This document shows positions 1 through 6,368 of a stretch of DNA of 8,701 nucleotides, piece by piece (position 1 is the first letter of the stretch; the number at the start of each line of letters is the position of its first letter). The notes under the pieces were generated by a model, which ran no database searches, was not told where the DNA came from, and worked only from the letters and a program-made list of their open reading frames with translations. The translations under genes were made by a program, and so were the position numbers. Location: NCBI GenBank assembly GCA_900766055.1, contig CAAFTZ010000185.1:1-8701 (forward strand), written 5' to 3'. This DNA comes from an uncultured Parasutterella sp. (GTDB lineage: Bacteria; Pseudomonadota; Gammaproteobacteria; Burkholderiales; Burkholderiaceae_F).

Positions 1-319
1 CAATAATGTTTTTGGCCTCTTCGGTTGCTTTTACCTTCGGGCGATTCTCATTCATGACCCAGTCTGCCCAAGCTGCAGCAGGATCCTTTTCCGACAAAAT
101 CTCAGCAGACAGCTTCTCGGAGTCTTCACCAAGAACCGGCGCTAAGTAAACAAAGATCTCCAAATCGTTGAGTTTGTCCGTGTTTTCTTCGAAGAAACGC
201 TTGCACCACGGACAATTCGGATCAGCAAAAACAGCAATGTGGTACTTTTTAACTGCACCAAGCTTGATCGTAAAAGCCTTTTTCTCAGACCAGTTAGTCA
301 GCGGGAATTTTTTAGTCAT
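1..319 (-). CDS. DsbC/DsbG-like thioredoxin-fold protein without signal peptide (3' end cut by window)
   Basis: The first 106 codons are visible; the C-terminus lies off the left edge. The protein starts MTKKFPLTNW and carries FADPNCPWCKRFF, with a CPWC pair at C36/C39, very like the DsbG active-site context FADPFCPYCKQF. A following YLAPVLGEDSEK stretch matches the DsbC catalytic domain after its active site. By family knowledge such proteins reduce, oxidise or isomerise protein disulfides. Three oddities are visible: no signal peptide (an in-frame TGA lies five codons before the ATG, so no longer N-terminus exists), no N-terminal dimerisation domain, and no Cys where DsbC has its WCAKD structural cysteine (here ILSEKD). 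A GAGGAG ribosome site precedes the ATG. It lies 69 bp downstream of dsbC on the same strand, with no terminator seen between, so an operon is likely. A cytoplasmic oxidoreductase or a protein delivered by another route are both possible. Confidence 0.8.
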   Translation of the reverse strand, partial: MTKKFPLTNWSEKKAFTIKLGAVKKYHIAVFADPNCPWCKRFFEENTDKLNDLEIFVYLAPVLGEDSEKLSAEILSEKDPAAAWADWVMNENRPKVKATEEAKNII

Positions 320-388
320 CGGATTCTCTCCTCAACATTGACAACTTGAAATATACGAGTCTCAATGGAGGGGCCAAGAAAAACCAAC

Positions 389-1201
389 TCATTCCGAGAG
401 TTTATCTTTAGCAAGCATGTTTTCCAGGTATTCAATGCTCACGGCGCCCGGGGCTCTTTGACCGCTCGGAACAAAGACGGTCGGAGTGCCCGTCACGCCG
501 AGCTTGCTGCCTAAGGCGATATTGCGTTCGATCGCAGAGACATCGCAATTAGCACTCTTGGCCGGCGCCTGGACACCGTCGAGCATGCGAGCTCTCCAGG
601 CAGCGCCCTTATCCTTGGCACACCAAATATTCTGACTTTCGGCCAAAGAGGAAGGTCGAATCACCGGATAGAGGAATGTGTAAATCGTGACATCCTTCAT
701 TTCTTTCAAACTTGCCTCAAGTTTGCGGCAGAAAGAGCAGTTCGGATCGGAGAAAACAGCAATCTGACGAGCACCTGTACCGTTTACGATTTTGATGGCA
801 TCCGCAAGCGGAAGCTTGGTGAAATCAATGCGGCTGAGTCGATCTTTCGTTTCTGCCGTCAGGTTTCTCTGCGTCTTTGTTTCAAACAGCTGGCCAACAA
901 TGATGTGATCGGCCGTAGCGTCCGAATACATAATTTCATTCTGCGCTACCACTTCATAAACACCTTTAACAGGCGTAACCGAAACCGACTCGACCGGAAT
1001 ACCGAGCTTCCCTTGGAGTGTTTTTTTCAATGTGTCACAAATTTGTTTTTCATCTTGAACGATGGCTGCGGATGCATTCGGGACCGACTTATCCGCCGCT
1101 GCACCGGCCGGTGCTGTTGGCGCATTCACAGTTGTTTGAGAAAAGGCCGTAAACGGCACCAAGGCTAAGAGGGCCGCACAGAGATGCTTTTTATAATTCA
1201 T
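389..1201 (-). CDS. dsbC: Periplasmic thiol:disulfide interchange protein DsbC
   Basis: This is a disulfide isomerase of 270 residues that would reshuffle wrong disulfides in periplasmic proteins; in the known system DsbD keeps it reduced. A Sec signal peptide is visible (MNYKK, then a hydrophobic run to about residue 20, cleavage likely near AFSQ). An Ala/Pro-rich spacer covers about residues 25-48, then the N-terminal dimerisation domain (about 50-115, HIIVGQLFE resembling HIIQGPMYD of E. coli), then the thioredoxin-fold domain. The active site is C155-S-F-C158 in FSDPNCSFCRKL, where CGYC is usual. The structural disulfide pair is probably C194 (IWCAKDK) and C219, and the cis-proline is P240 in GVTGTP. 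It is longer than E. coli DsbC (236 aa), mainly because of the spacer. C55 is an extra cysteine. A GGAG sits about 8 nt before the ATG. No convincing promoter was found upstream. Confidence 0.93.
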   Translation of the reverse strand: MNYKKHLCAALLALVPFTAFSQTTVNAPTAPAGAAADKSVPNASAAIVQDEKQICDTLKKTLQGKLGIPVESVSVTPVKGVYEVVAQNEIMYSDATADHIIVGQLFETKTQRNLTAETKDRLSRIDFTKLPLADAIKIVNGTGARQIAVFSDPNCSFCRKLEASLKEMKDVTIYTFLYPVIRPSSLAESQNIWCAKDKGAAWRARMLDGVQAPAKSANCDVSAIERNIALGSKLGVTGTPTVFVPSGQRAPGAVSIEYLENMLAKDKLSE

Positions 1202-1342
1202 TCAAGACTCCGGTGTTTGAAACAGGAAGACAGTATTTTATTGCCTTCGCAGATCGGCACATTATTGCAGTATTAGGAGCTTTTGGGAGGTCATTCATGT
1301 TTCTCCGTAGATCAGCTGCAAGATTTTTCTTTAAAAGTCCTG

Positions 1343-1348
1343 TATAGT
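1343..1348 (+). promoter_or_regulatory. -10 box of the first tRNA-Phe gene
   Basis: TATAGT, preceded directly by TG, lies 21 nt before the tRNA 5' end, the same distance as in the second copy. The -35 position at 17 bp spacing reads AAGATT, a poor match, so this promoter may rely on the TG extension or on an activator such as Fis (inference). Confidence 0.5.
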
Positions 1349-1369
1349 GCTGCTTCTCGATTGAGAGAC

Positions 1370-1445
1370 GGCTAGATAGCTCAGGTGGTAGAGCAACGGA
1401 TTGAAAATCCGTGTGTCGGTGGTTCGATTCCGCCTCTAGCCACCA
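1370..1445 (+). tRNA. tRNA-Phe (GAA), first copy
   Basis: The 76-nt cloverleaf has acceptor GGCTAGA/TCTAGCC, a D arm with TAGCTCAGG, anticodon stem ACGGA/TCCGT with loop TTGAAAA (anticodon GAA, Phe), T arm GGTGG-TTCGATT-CCGCC, and an encoded CCA end. It differs from the second copy at two bases only: one in the D loop (G instead of T) and position 32 of the anticodon loop (T instead of C). A small leader hairpin, TCTC-GATT-GAGA (1355-1366), lies just 5' of the gene. Confidence 0.97.
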
Positions 1446-1480
1446 GAATTTTTCTTGGCGCTGAATTTTCCGACATTCAG

Positions 1481-1509
1481 TTGCGCGTTTGGAAAAACTC
1501 CTGTATATT
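1481..1509 (+). promoter_or_regulatory. Promoter of the second tRNA-Phe gene
   Basis: -35 TTGCGC (1481-1486), 17-bp spacer, -10 TATATT (1504-1509) preceded by TG. The -10 ends 21 nt before the tRNA, identical to the first copy. It lies inside the 85-bp spacer between the two tRNA genes, so the second gene can be transcribed alone or by read-through from the first. Confidence 0.65.
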
Positions 1510-1530
1510 TCGTCTTCTCGGTTACGAGAC

Positions 1531-1606
<76 letters not shown>

Positions 1607-1615
1607 GAATTCTTT

Positions 1616-1652
1616 GAGCCCGATGCCGAAAGCTTCGGGCTCAATTCTTTTT
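1616..1652 (+). terminator. Intrinsic terminator of the tRNA-Phe pair
   Basis: Stem GAGCCCGA (1616-1623) with TCGGGCTC (1635-1642), 8 bp and an 11-nt loop, followed by AATTCTTTTT. It ends only 4 nt before the first paired base of the riboswitch leader. Confidence 0.8.
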
Positions 1653-1656
1653 ATAA

Positions 1657-1771
1657 CTCGGGGAGTAGCCTCCTGGGGACTGTCAACAAACTTGGCAAAG
1701 CCATGGCAGTTCCGGCGCAGTCCTGTGCTTGGCGAGACCGATGAACCTTTGGACGCTTCCGGCGCGCCGAG
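1657..1771 (+). promoter_or_regulatory. yybP-ykoY (Mn2+) riboswitch upstream of the UPF0016 gene
   Basis: The leader holds the hallmark L1 sequence GGGGAGTAG (1660-1668) and the L3-type GGCGAGACC (1731-1739). A closing helix CTCGG (1657-1661) pairs with CCGAG (1767-1771), and an internal helix GCGCA/TGTGC (1715-1719/1724-1728) lies just before GAGACC. This matches the yybP-ykoY class (RF00080), which senses Mn2+ and sits upstream of Mn exporters, including UPF0016 genes. The 35 nt from the closing helix to the ATG carry the ribosome site GGAGA (1796-1800) and no T-tract terminator, so control of translation start is the likelier mode (inference). The class is called from motifs; I could not run a covariance search. 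Confidence 0.85.
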
Positions 1772-1806
1772 GGCTCATTGTGCTTTTGCCGGATTGGAGA
1801 AAATTC

Positions 1807-2385
1807 ATGGAAGCCCTCCTCGTTGCCGTCGGAGCCGTTGCCCTTGCTGAAATGGGCGACAAAACACAGCTCCTTGCTTTCCTTCTCGCTTCTCGGTTTA
1901 AAAAGCCCACGCCGATTATTCTTGGCATTTTGGTCGCGACGATCTTTAATCACTCTCTTGCCAGCGCGCTCGGCGCATGGATTACCCACGCCTTCAGCCC
2001 CGAAGTGATTAAATGGATCATTGTAGGTTCGTTCCTCGCCATGGCGGCATGGATTCTTATTCCGGACAAAGGCGATGACGATGCGCTGAAAAACCACTCC
2101 ATGCGATTCGGCGTTTTCGGCGTAACCTTTATCACCTTCTTCTTGGCAGAAATGGGCGATAAAACTCAGATTGCAACCGTCGCGCTTACCGTCAAATACG
2201 CCGCTCCGGTTCTCGTGGTGATCGGTACCACGATCGGCATGCTGATTGCTGACGTCCCTGCAGTTTGGATCGGCGACAAACTCGCTCAGAAGATTCCGGT
2301 CAAGCTCGTCCGCATTGCGTCTGCAGTCCTGTTTGCTGCGATTGGTATCCTAGCCGCGTTTGAATACACGCCGACCGAGCTATAG
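1807..2385 (+). CDS. UPF0016/GDT1-family membrane protein, probable Mn2+ exporter
   Basis: A 192-residue integral membrane protein with two homologous halves, each opening with the family signature E-x-G-D-[KR]-[TS]: E15-MGDKT in the first helix and E115-MGDKT in the second half. About six hydrophobic helices are visible, split by a charged loop (IPDKGDDDALKNHS, about 86-98). Known relatives (TMEM165, Gdt1, MntX/MneA types) move Mn2+ or Ca2+ out of the cytoplasm by cation exchange; the acidic motifs line the path. The start is the ATG at 1807, with GGAGA 6 nt upstream. The open frame extends back to a TTG at 1729, but those 26 codons overlap the riboswitch and look nothing like the family N-terminus. 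The Mn2+ riboswitch supports manganese as substrate. The symbol mntX would be plausible but is not certain. Confidence 0.92.
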   Translation: MEALLVAVGAVALAEMGDKTQLLAFLLASRFKKPTPIILGILVATIFNHSLASALGAWITHAFSPEVIKWIIVGSFLAMAAWILIPDKGDDDALKNHSMRFGVFGVTFITFFLAEMGDKTQIATVALTVKYAAPVLVVIGTTIGMLIADVPAVWIGDKLAQKIPVKLVRIASAVLFAAIGILAAFEYTPTEL

Positions 2386-2475
2386 TGTGCACTTGTCTCA
2401 ATTCAGACTTGCACCTAAACGATTCTTCGCACCACGAGTAAACTTTCTGTGTAATACAGATAGGAGCACAAGCTT

Positions 2476-3243
2476 ATGTCAGTTCGAAAATTAATCGCGG
2501 GGCTCTTGTTTTCGGGAATTTCGCTGCTTGCGCTAAGCGGCTGTGCCGTCGGGCCGGAAAACAACAATCCGACCCAATTAACCTCTCAATGGGTTGATCC
2601 GGCAGCCACCTTTGAACAAAAGACCATCACCGGCCTTCTCGTCGCTGCCGTCGTTGAGAATCCGACGAACCGCCGGATTTTCGAGGACATCGCATGCAAT
2701 GTCTTGGCTCTGCACGGCATCCCGAGCACTCCGAGTTACCGCGCTATTCCTCAGGCCTCGAATCTGACGATCCTGGGAGGCGGCCTAAATTACAGTGCTC
2801 TGTTCAGTGCCGCCAAATTGGCCAAGGCGAGCAATGTTTTGACGATCCACCAGACGGGTACCAAAACTAATGTGATTTACGATCCGGGAATGACATGGGG
2901 GCCTGATCCTTTCTGGGGTCCCGGACCTTGGGGCGGTCCTTTCGGACCAGATCCGTTCTGGGGCGGCTGGGCAATCCCGCCCTCCATCACTCAGCAAAAC
3001 ATCATCGAGTCCAATACCGAACTCGTCAGTGTTAAAACCGGCGCCGTTTTGTGGACGGGCGCTTTCTCTACGGTAAGCGACCAAGCACCGATCACTCAGA
3101 CGCTGCAGGAGTACGTCGGAATGGTGCTTCAGGCAATTTTGAACAACGGCTTCCTGATTCCGGTCAGCATGCCGAATTACCAAATTCAGCCTGCGGCTAA
3201 ATTCGATCCTCAGTCTGCGAACGCGGGCGCCCTTCCTCGTTAA
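2476..3243 (+). CDS. Putative lipoprotein with a Trp/Gly/Pro-rich segment
   Basis: This is a 255-residue protein with a type II (lipoprotein) signal: SVRK, a hydrophobic stretch, then the lipobox L20-S-G-C23. Ala at +2 argues for the outer membrane. The part SQWVDPAA...GLLVAAVVENPTNRRIFEDI...LHGIPSTPSYRAIP (about 37-92) resembles a group of proteobacterial lipoproteins of unknown function, in which a W-x-DP motif is followed by a Rossmann-like strand and R-R-x-FED. Residues 141-165 are packed with W, G, P and F and contain GPDPFWG twice (142-148, 157-163), probably an extended surface loop. The C-terminal part (TELVSVKTGAVLWTGAF) looks like a beta-hairpin. AGGAG lies 9 nt before the ATG. The 90-bp gap upstream has no clear promoter or terminator. 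I assign no function. Its 3' end overlaps the convergent neighbour by 47 bp. Confidence 0.8.
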   Translation: MSVRKLIAGLLFSGISLLALSGCAVGPENNNPTQLTSQWVDPAATFEQKTITGLLVAAVVENPTNRRIFEDIACNVLALHGIPSTPSYRAIPQASNLTILGGGLNYSALFSAAKLAKASNVLTIHQTGTKTNVIYDPGMTWGPDPFWGPGPWGGPFGPDPFWGGWAIPPSITQQNIIESNTELVSVKTGAVLWTGAFSTVSDQAPITQTLQEYVGMVLQAILNNGFLIPVSMPNYQIQPAAKFDPQSANAGALPR

Positions 3244-3751
3244 ATAGTCTGGCAATTCTGGCGCAGTCTTGAATGTGCTGATTTCCGATCCACTTCAAGG
3301 CTGTGAAGGAGAGACCGGCTGCCGCAACCTGGCCGGCGATCGGCACCCACTTGGCCGCTTGTGCGGCCGTCATTTGGATACTCAGCTTTTTAAGAACGGC
3401 AAGAACTAAAGACTTTGTAATCAGCTTTCCGGCCCAGGCGCTTCCTGTCACGGTGATCATCTGAAAGAGCTGAACCTGTTTGTCCGTCGAAAGATGCTGA
3501 ATTTGCTGAGGCGTGAGCCCGAATTCCTGATTAATGAAATTGAGGATGGACATCAGCATCGTCACGTCCACCGTTACATTGATGCCGGGTATCGGGATGG
3601 CACTTGCTCCTGCGGTCACTAAGGCACGCTGAGTTACAAACTTTTTTGTACGAGCGATACAGTCGAGGATAGCCTGCTCATCCGGAGGTATTTCCTTCAA
3701 TTTTGTCTCTGCAGGTAAATCCTTCTGTTTAAAGATGGTCAAAGCCCTCAT
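3197..3751 (-). CDS. Hypothetical protein, DUF697-like
   Basis: The 184 residues have no signal peptide. The core shows two alternating helical blocks: RALVTAGASAIPIPGINVTVDVTMLMSIL (about 42-70) followed by EFGLTPQQI, and AAKWVPIAGQVAAAGLSFTALKWIG (about 132-156). The A-x-PIPG and VPI-x-GQ-x-x-A pattern recalls DUF697 proteins, found alone or fused to GTPase domains; no GTPase motif is present here. Hydrophobic, Gly/Ala-rich helices suggest a membrane-associated protein, but segments are short and interrupted by PG turns. Two cysteines (C31, C163) lie near the ends. The ribosome site is AAGGA about 9 nt before the ATG. It is convergent with the lipoprotein gene and divergent from hemA. The last 15 codons overlap the lipoprotein's 3' end, so the polar tail (EEGRPRSQTEDRI) is constrained by both frames. 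Function unknown. Confidence 0.75.
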   Translation of the reverse strand: MRALTIFKQKDLPAETKLKEIPPDEQAILDCIARTKKFVTQRALVTAGASAIPIPGINVTVDVTMLMSILNFINQEFGLTPQQIQHLSTDKQVQLFQMITVTGSAWAGKLITKSLVLAVLKKLSIQMTAAQAAKWVPIAGQVAAAGLSFTALKWIGNQHIQDCARIARLFNEEGRPRSQTEDRI

Positions 3752-3801
3752 ACTCTCATCCTTGCCTAAGCGACTAAACTTAAGGCATAAATAATGCTCT
3801 A

Positions 3802-3830
3802 TTTTTAATATTAATAACTAAGCTGCGCAA
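3802..3830 (-). promoter_or_regulatory. Probable promoter of the DUF697-like gene
   Basis: Read on the minus strand: -35 TTGCGC (3830-3825), 17-bp spacer, -10 TAAAAA (3807-3802), in the A+T-rich 140-bp gap shared with hemA. The -35 hexamer is the same as that of the second tRNA-Phe promoter. The -10 is imperfect. Confidence 0.4.
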
Positions 3831-3891
3831 ATGGTCCGACTTATTTTAGTCAGGCCGCCCGATAAGCGGCGCTGTTGGACACAATAGAAAG

Positions 3892-5187
3892 ATGAATCTT
3901 TTCGCCCTGGGATTGAACCATAACACTGCTCCTCTCGCCTTGAGAGAGAAGGTTGCTTTTTCTTCTGAAGAGCTGGATACCGCAAACCAAAAGATTCGAG
4001 CCATGCTCGGAAATTCTGCCGGCGGCGGTATCAAAGAGGTCGCGATCTTATCGACCTGTAACCGCACGGAAATTTATTGTGCGGCTGAAGACTCCGAACT
4101 TGCCTCCAAAAAACTGAAAGAATTCTTGGCTGAAAGCAAAGGCGTGAAGTTCAATGAACTTGAGGAACACCTCTATGTGTTCTTAAATGACGACGCTGCT
4201 CGCCACGCCTGCAGAGTGGCCTCCGGTCTGGATTCGATGGTGCTCGGCGAAACTCAGATCGTCGGTCAAATGAAAAAAGCTGTGAAAACAGCTCAGAAAA
4301 ATCATGGACTGGGCGTTTTTCTGAACTATCTTTTTCAAAAGACATTTGCGGTCGCCAAAGAAGTCCGTTCTAAAACCGAGATCGGCGCTCACTCCGTATC
4401 CTTGGCTGCAGCAGGCGTCCGTGTCGCTTCAAGCATCTTCGGTTCTTTAGAAAACTCCAACATCTTGTTTGTCGGTGCCGGGAAAATGATTGAGCTCTGT
4501 GCCGCTCATTTCTGCGCGCAAAAACCGAAAAACGTTGCCGTCGCAAACCGCACCGTCGCCAGAGCTGCGGCTTTGGCCGAAACGATCGGCGCAAAAGCTG
4601 TCGGACTCGTCGACCTCCCGGAAATTCTTCCGGAGTACGACATTCTGATCACTTGCACGGCCAGCACGCTTCCCATCATTGGTCTCGGCATGGTTCAAAG
4701 TGCACTGAAGCGCCGCAAGCATCGTCCGATCTTCATGATCGACCTTGCGGTCCCCAGAGACATTGAACGCGAAGTGGACGATTTAGACGAAGTTTACGTT
4801 TACACCGTGGACGATCTCGGAAAAGTCGTTCAATCCGGTATTCAGGGACGTAAGGCTGCCGTCGAGCAGGCAGACAGACTCATCGAAATCAAAGTCGATG
4901 AATTTAAGTGCTGGATGACAACGCGCTCCTCCATCCCTCAGATTCTGAGTCTTCAGGAACGAGCCGATGCCCTCCGCGTGATGGAACTTGAAAAAGCCAA
5001 AAAAGCCATTCAAAAGGGCGGAGACGCTAACGAAATTTTAGAAGCCATGTCTCATGGGCTGATGAAGAAATTCATTCATGATCCGCTGACGGTACTGCGC
5101 AATGATCCCAATCTTTCGCAGGAAGACTACGAAAAGGTTCTGCATTTGCTCGAACGCTTCTATCACTATCACATCCATCATCGCTAG
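3892..5187 (+). CDS. hemA: Glutamyl-tRNA reductase
   Basis: The enzyme reduces glutamyl-tRNA(Glu) with NADPH to glutamate-1-semialdehyde, the first committed step of C5 heme synthesis in the cytoplasm. All 431 residues match the family. The N-terminal catalytic domain begins ALGLNHNTAPLALREK and holds the nucleophile C56 in LSTCNRTE. The signature SGLDSMVLGETQIVGQMK is at 111-128. The NADPH domain has VGAGKMIE (194-201), VANRT (217-221) and DLAVPRD (284-290). The C-terminal helical dimerisation domain follows from about 325. The start gives the usual HemA N-terminus but has almost no Shine-Dalgarno: AGAAAG runs directly into the ATG. A hairpin, GCCGC-CCGATAA-GCGGC (3854-3870), lies 21 nt before the start. 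In enterobacteria and some other bacteria HemA abundance is controlled by heme through proteolysis; nothing here tests that. It is followed by a terminator, then prfA and prmC. Confidence 0.97.
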   Translation: MNLFALGLNHNTAPLALREKVAFSSEELDTANQKIRAMLGNSAGGGIKEVAILSTCNRTEIYCAAEDSELASKKLKEFLAESKGVKFNELEEHLYVFLNDDAARHACRVASGLDSMVLGETQIVGQMKKAVKTAQKNHGLGVFLNYLFQKTFAVAKEVRSKTEIGAHSVSLAAAGVRVASSIFGSLENSNILFVGAGKMIELCAAHFCAQKPKNVAVANRTVARAAALAETIGAKAVGLVDLPEILPEYDILITCTASTLPIIGLGMVQSALKRRKHRPIFMIDLAVPRDIEREVDDLDEVYVYTVDDLGKVVQSGIQGRKAAVEQADRLIEIKVDEFKCWMTTRSSIPQILSLQERADALRVMELEKAKKAIQKGGDANEILEAMSHGLMKKFIHDPLTVLRNDPNLSQEDYEKVLHLLERFYHYHIHHR

Positions 5188-5211
5188 CTGTGCGACAATT
5201 CAGCAATACCT

Positions 5212-5234
5212 GCCTTCACTTTTGAAGGCTTTTT
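5212..5234 (+). terminator. Intrinsic terminator after hemA
   Basis: Perfect stem GCCTTCA (5212-5218) / TGAAGGC (5223-5229), 4-nt loop, then TTTTT. It lies 24 nt after the hemA stop and 49 nt before prfA, so it should at least reduce read-through between the two genes. Confidence 0.75.
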
Positions 5235-5283
5235 GTGTTGATATTTCAACTAAAATCGAACGAACTCGGCTAAAAATACGGAC

Positions 5284-6366
5284 ATGAAAGACACAATGCG
5301 CTCCAAGCTGACCCAACTGGTCAGACGACTTGAAGAAATCGATCAGAATCTTCAAGATCCCGATGTCACAGCCAATATGGACCAATTCAGAGCACTTTCT
5401 AAAGAACGTGCGGAAATTGAACCTGTCGTTTTAAAGGCTAAGGAATACGAGCAGGCAGAAGAAGACCTTACTGCTGCCGAGGAAATGCTTTCCGATGAAG
5501 AAATGAAGGAATTCGCTTCCGAGGAAATCAAAGCGGCCAAGAAGGCAATCGAGCAGATTTCTTCAGAATTAGAAATCCTTCTGCTTCCGAAAGACCCTAA
5601 CGACGACAAGAACATCTATCTGGAAATCCGTGCCGGCACGGGCGGTGATGAATCTGCTCTTTTTGCCGGCGATTTATTCAGAATGTATTCTCGCTACGCA
5701 GAGCGTCAGAAATGGCAGGTGGAATTTGTCTCCGCCAGTCCTTCCGATTTAGGCGGCTACAAAGAAATCGTCGTGAAGATCGTAGGACAAGGCGCCTATT
5801 CCAAACTGAAGTTTGAAAGCGGCGGCCATCGTGTTCAGCGTGTTCCGGAAACCGAGTCTCAGGGACGCGTACACACCTCTGCCTGCACAGTTGCCGTCCT
5901 CCCGGAAGCCGACGAAATCGGCGATGTCGTCATCGATCCTTCCGAACTCAGAATTGACGTGTACCGCGCATCCGGCGCCGGCGGTCAGCACATTCAGAAA
6001 ACGGAAAGTGCCGTTCGTATCACGCACCTTCCGACCGGCATCGTTGTGGAGTGTCAGGACGAACGAAGCCAGCATAAGAACAAAGAGCGAGCCATGGGCG
6101 TTCTGATCTCTCGTATTCATGCTGCCCAAGTCGCCGAAGTTCAGGCCAAGGAATCGAGCATGCGCAAATCTCTAATCGGTTCCGGAGACAGAAGCGAACG
6201 TATCCGCACTTATAACTACCCGCAGGGCAGAGTTACGGACCATCGCATCAACCTGACGCTTTACAAACTTGATTCAATCATGGACGGAGATCTCGACTGC
6301 CTGATTTCTCCGCTCACAACCGAACATCAAGCCGAACAGTTAGCAGCTCTTGCCGAAGGAGAATAA
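5284..6366 (+). CDS. prfA: Peptide chain release factor 1
   Basis: RF1 recognises UAA and UAG in the ribosomal A site and triggers peptide release. The 360-residue length is normal. An acidic coiled N-terminal domain (about 1-105) precedes the core. The codon-recognition motif PxT is P188-E-T190 in RVPETESQGRVHTSA. The catalytic GGQ is G233-G234-Q235 in GAGGQHIQKTESAVR. The segment ECQDERSQHKNKERA (256-270) and the RTYNYPQGRVTDHRIN stretch (308-323) are typical of RF1. The residues after GGQ read HIQKT, where E. coli has HVNTT. Q235 is the expected methylation target of PrmC, encoded just downstream. The ATG at 5284 has only a poor ribosome site (GGA 2 nt upstream); a second ATG at codon 5 is no better. 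A terminator precedes the gene, so it probably has its own promoter; TAAAAT at 5251-5256 is a candidate -10 without a good -35. Confidence 0.97.
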   Translation: MKDTMRSKLTQLVRRLEEIDQNLQDPDVTANMDQFRALSKERAEIEPVVLKAKEYEQAEEDLTAAEEMLSDEEMKEFASEEIKAAKKAIEQISSELEILLLPKDPNDDKNIYLEIRAGTGGDESALFAGDLFRMYSRYAERQKWQVEFVSASPSDLGGYKEIVVKIVGQGAYSKLKFESGGHRVQRVPETESQGRVHTSACTVAVLPEADEIGDVVIDPSELRIDVYRASGAGGQHIQKTESAVRITHLPTGIVVECQDERSQHKNKERAMGVLISRIHAAQVAEVQAKESSMRKSLIGSGDRSERIRTYNYPQGRVTDHRINLTLYKLDSIMDGDLDCLISPLTTEHQAEQLAALAEGE

Positions 6367-6368
6367 CT

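Noticed and set aside
1729..1806. Upstream extension of the UPF0016 frame from a TTG
   Set aside because: These 26 codons lie in the riboswitch, lack a ribosome site and do not resemble the family N-terminus; the ATG at 1807 has GGAGA at 6 nt.
1651..2097. Long minus-strand frame opposite the UPF0016 gene
   Set aside because: It is antisense to a clear membrane-protein gene and riboswitch, with an Arg-rich, low-hydrophobicity translation typical of a shadow frame.
2785..3255. Minus-strand frame opposite the lipoprotein gene
   Set aside because: Arg/Pro-rich translation without family resemblance; the plus frame has a lipobox and a ribosome site.
5749..6129. Minus-strand frame opposite prfA
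   Set aside because: Shadow of highly conserved RF1 sequence; no ribosome site or recognisable domain.
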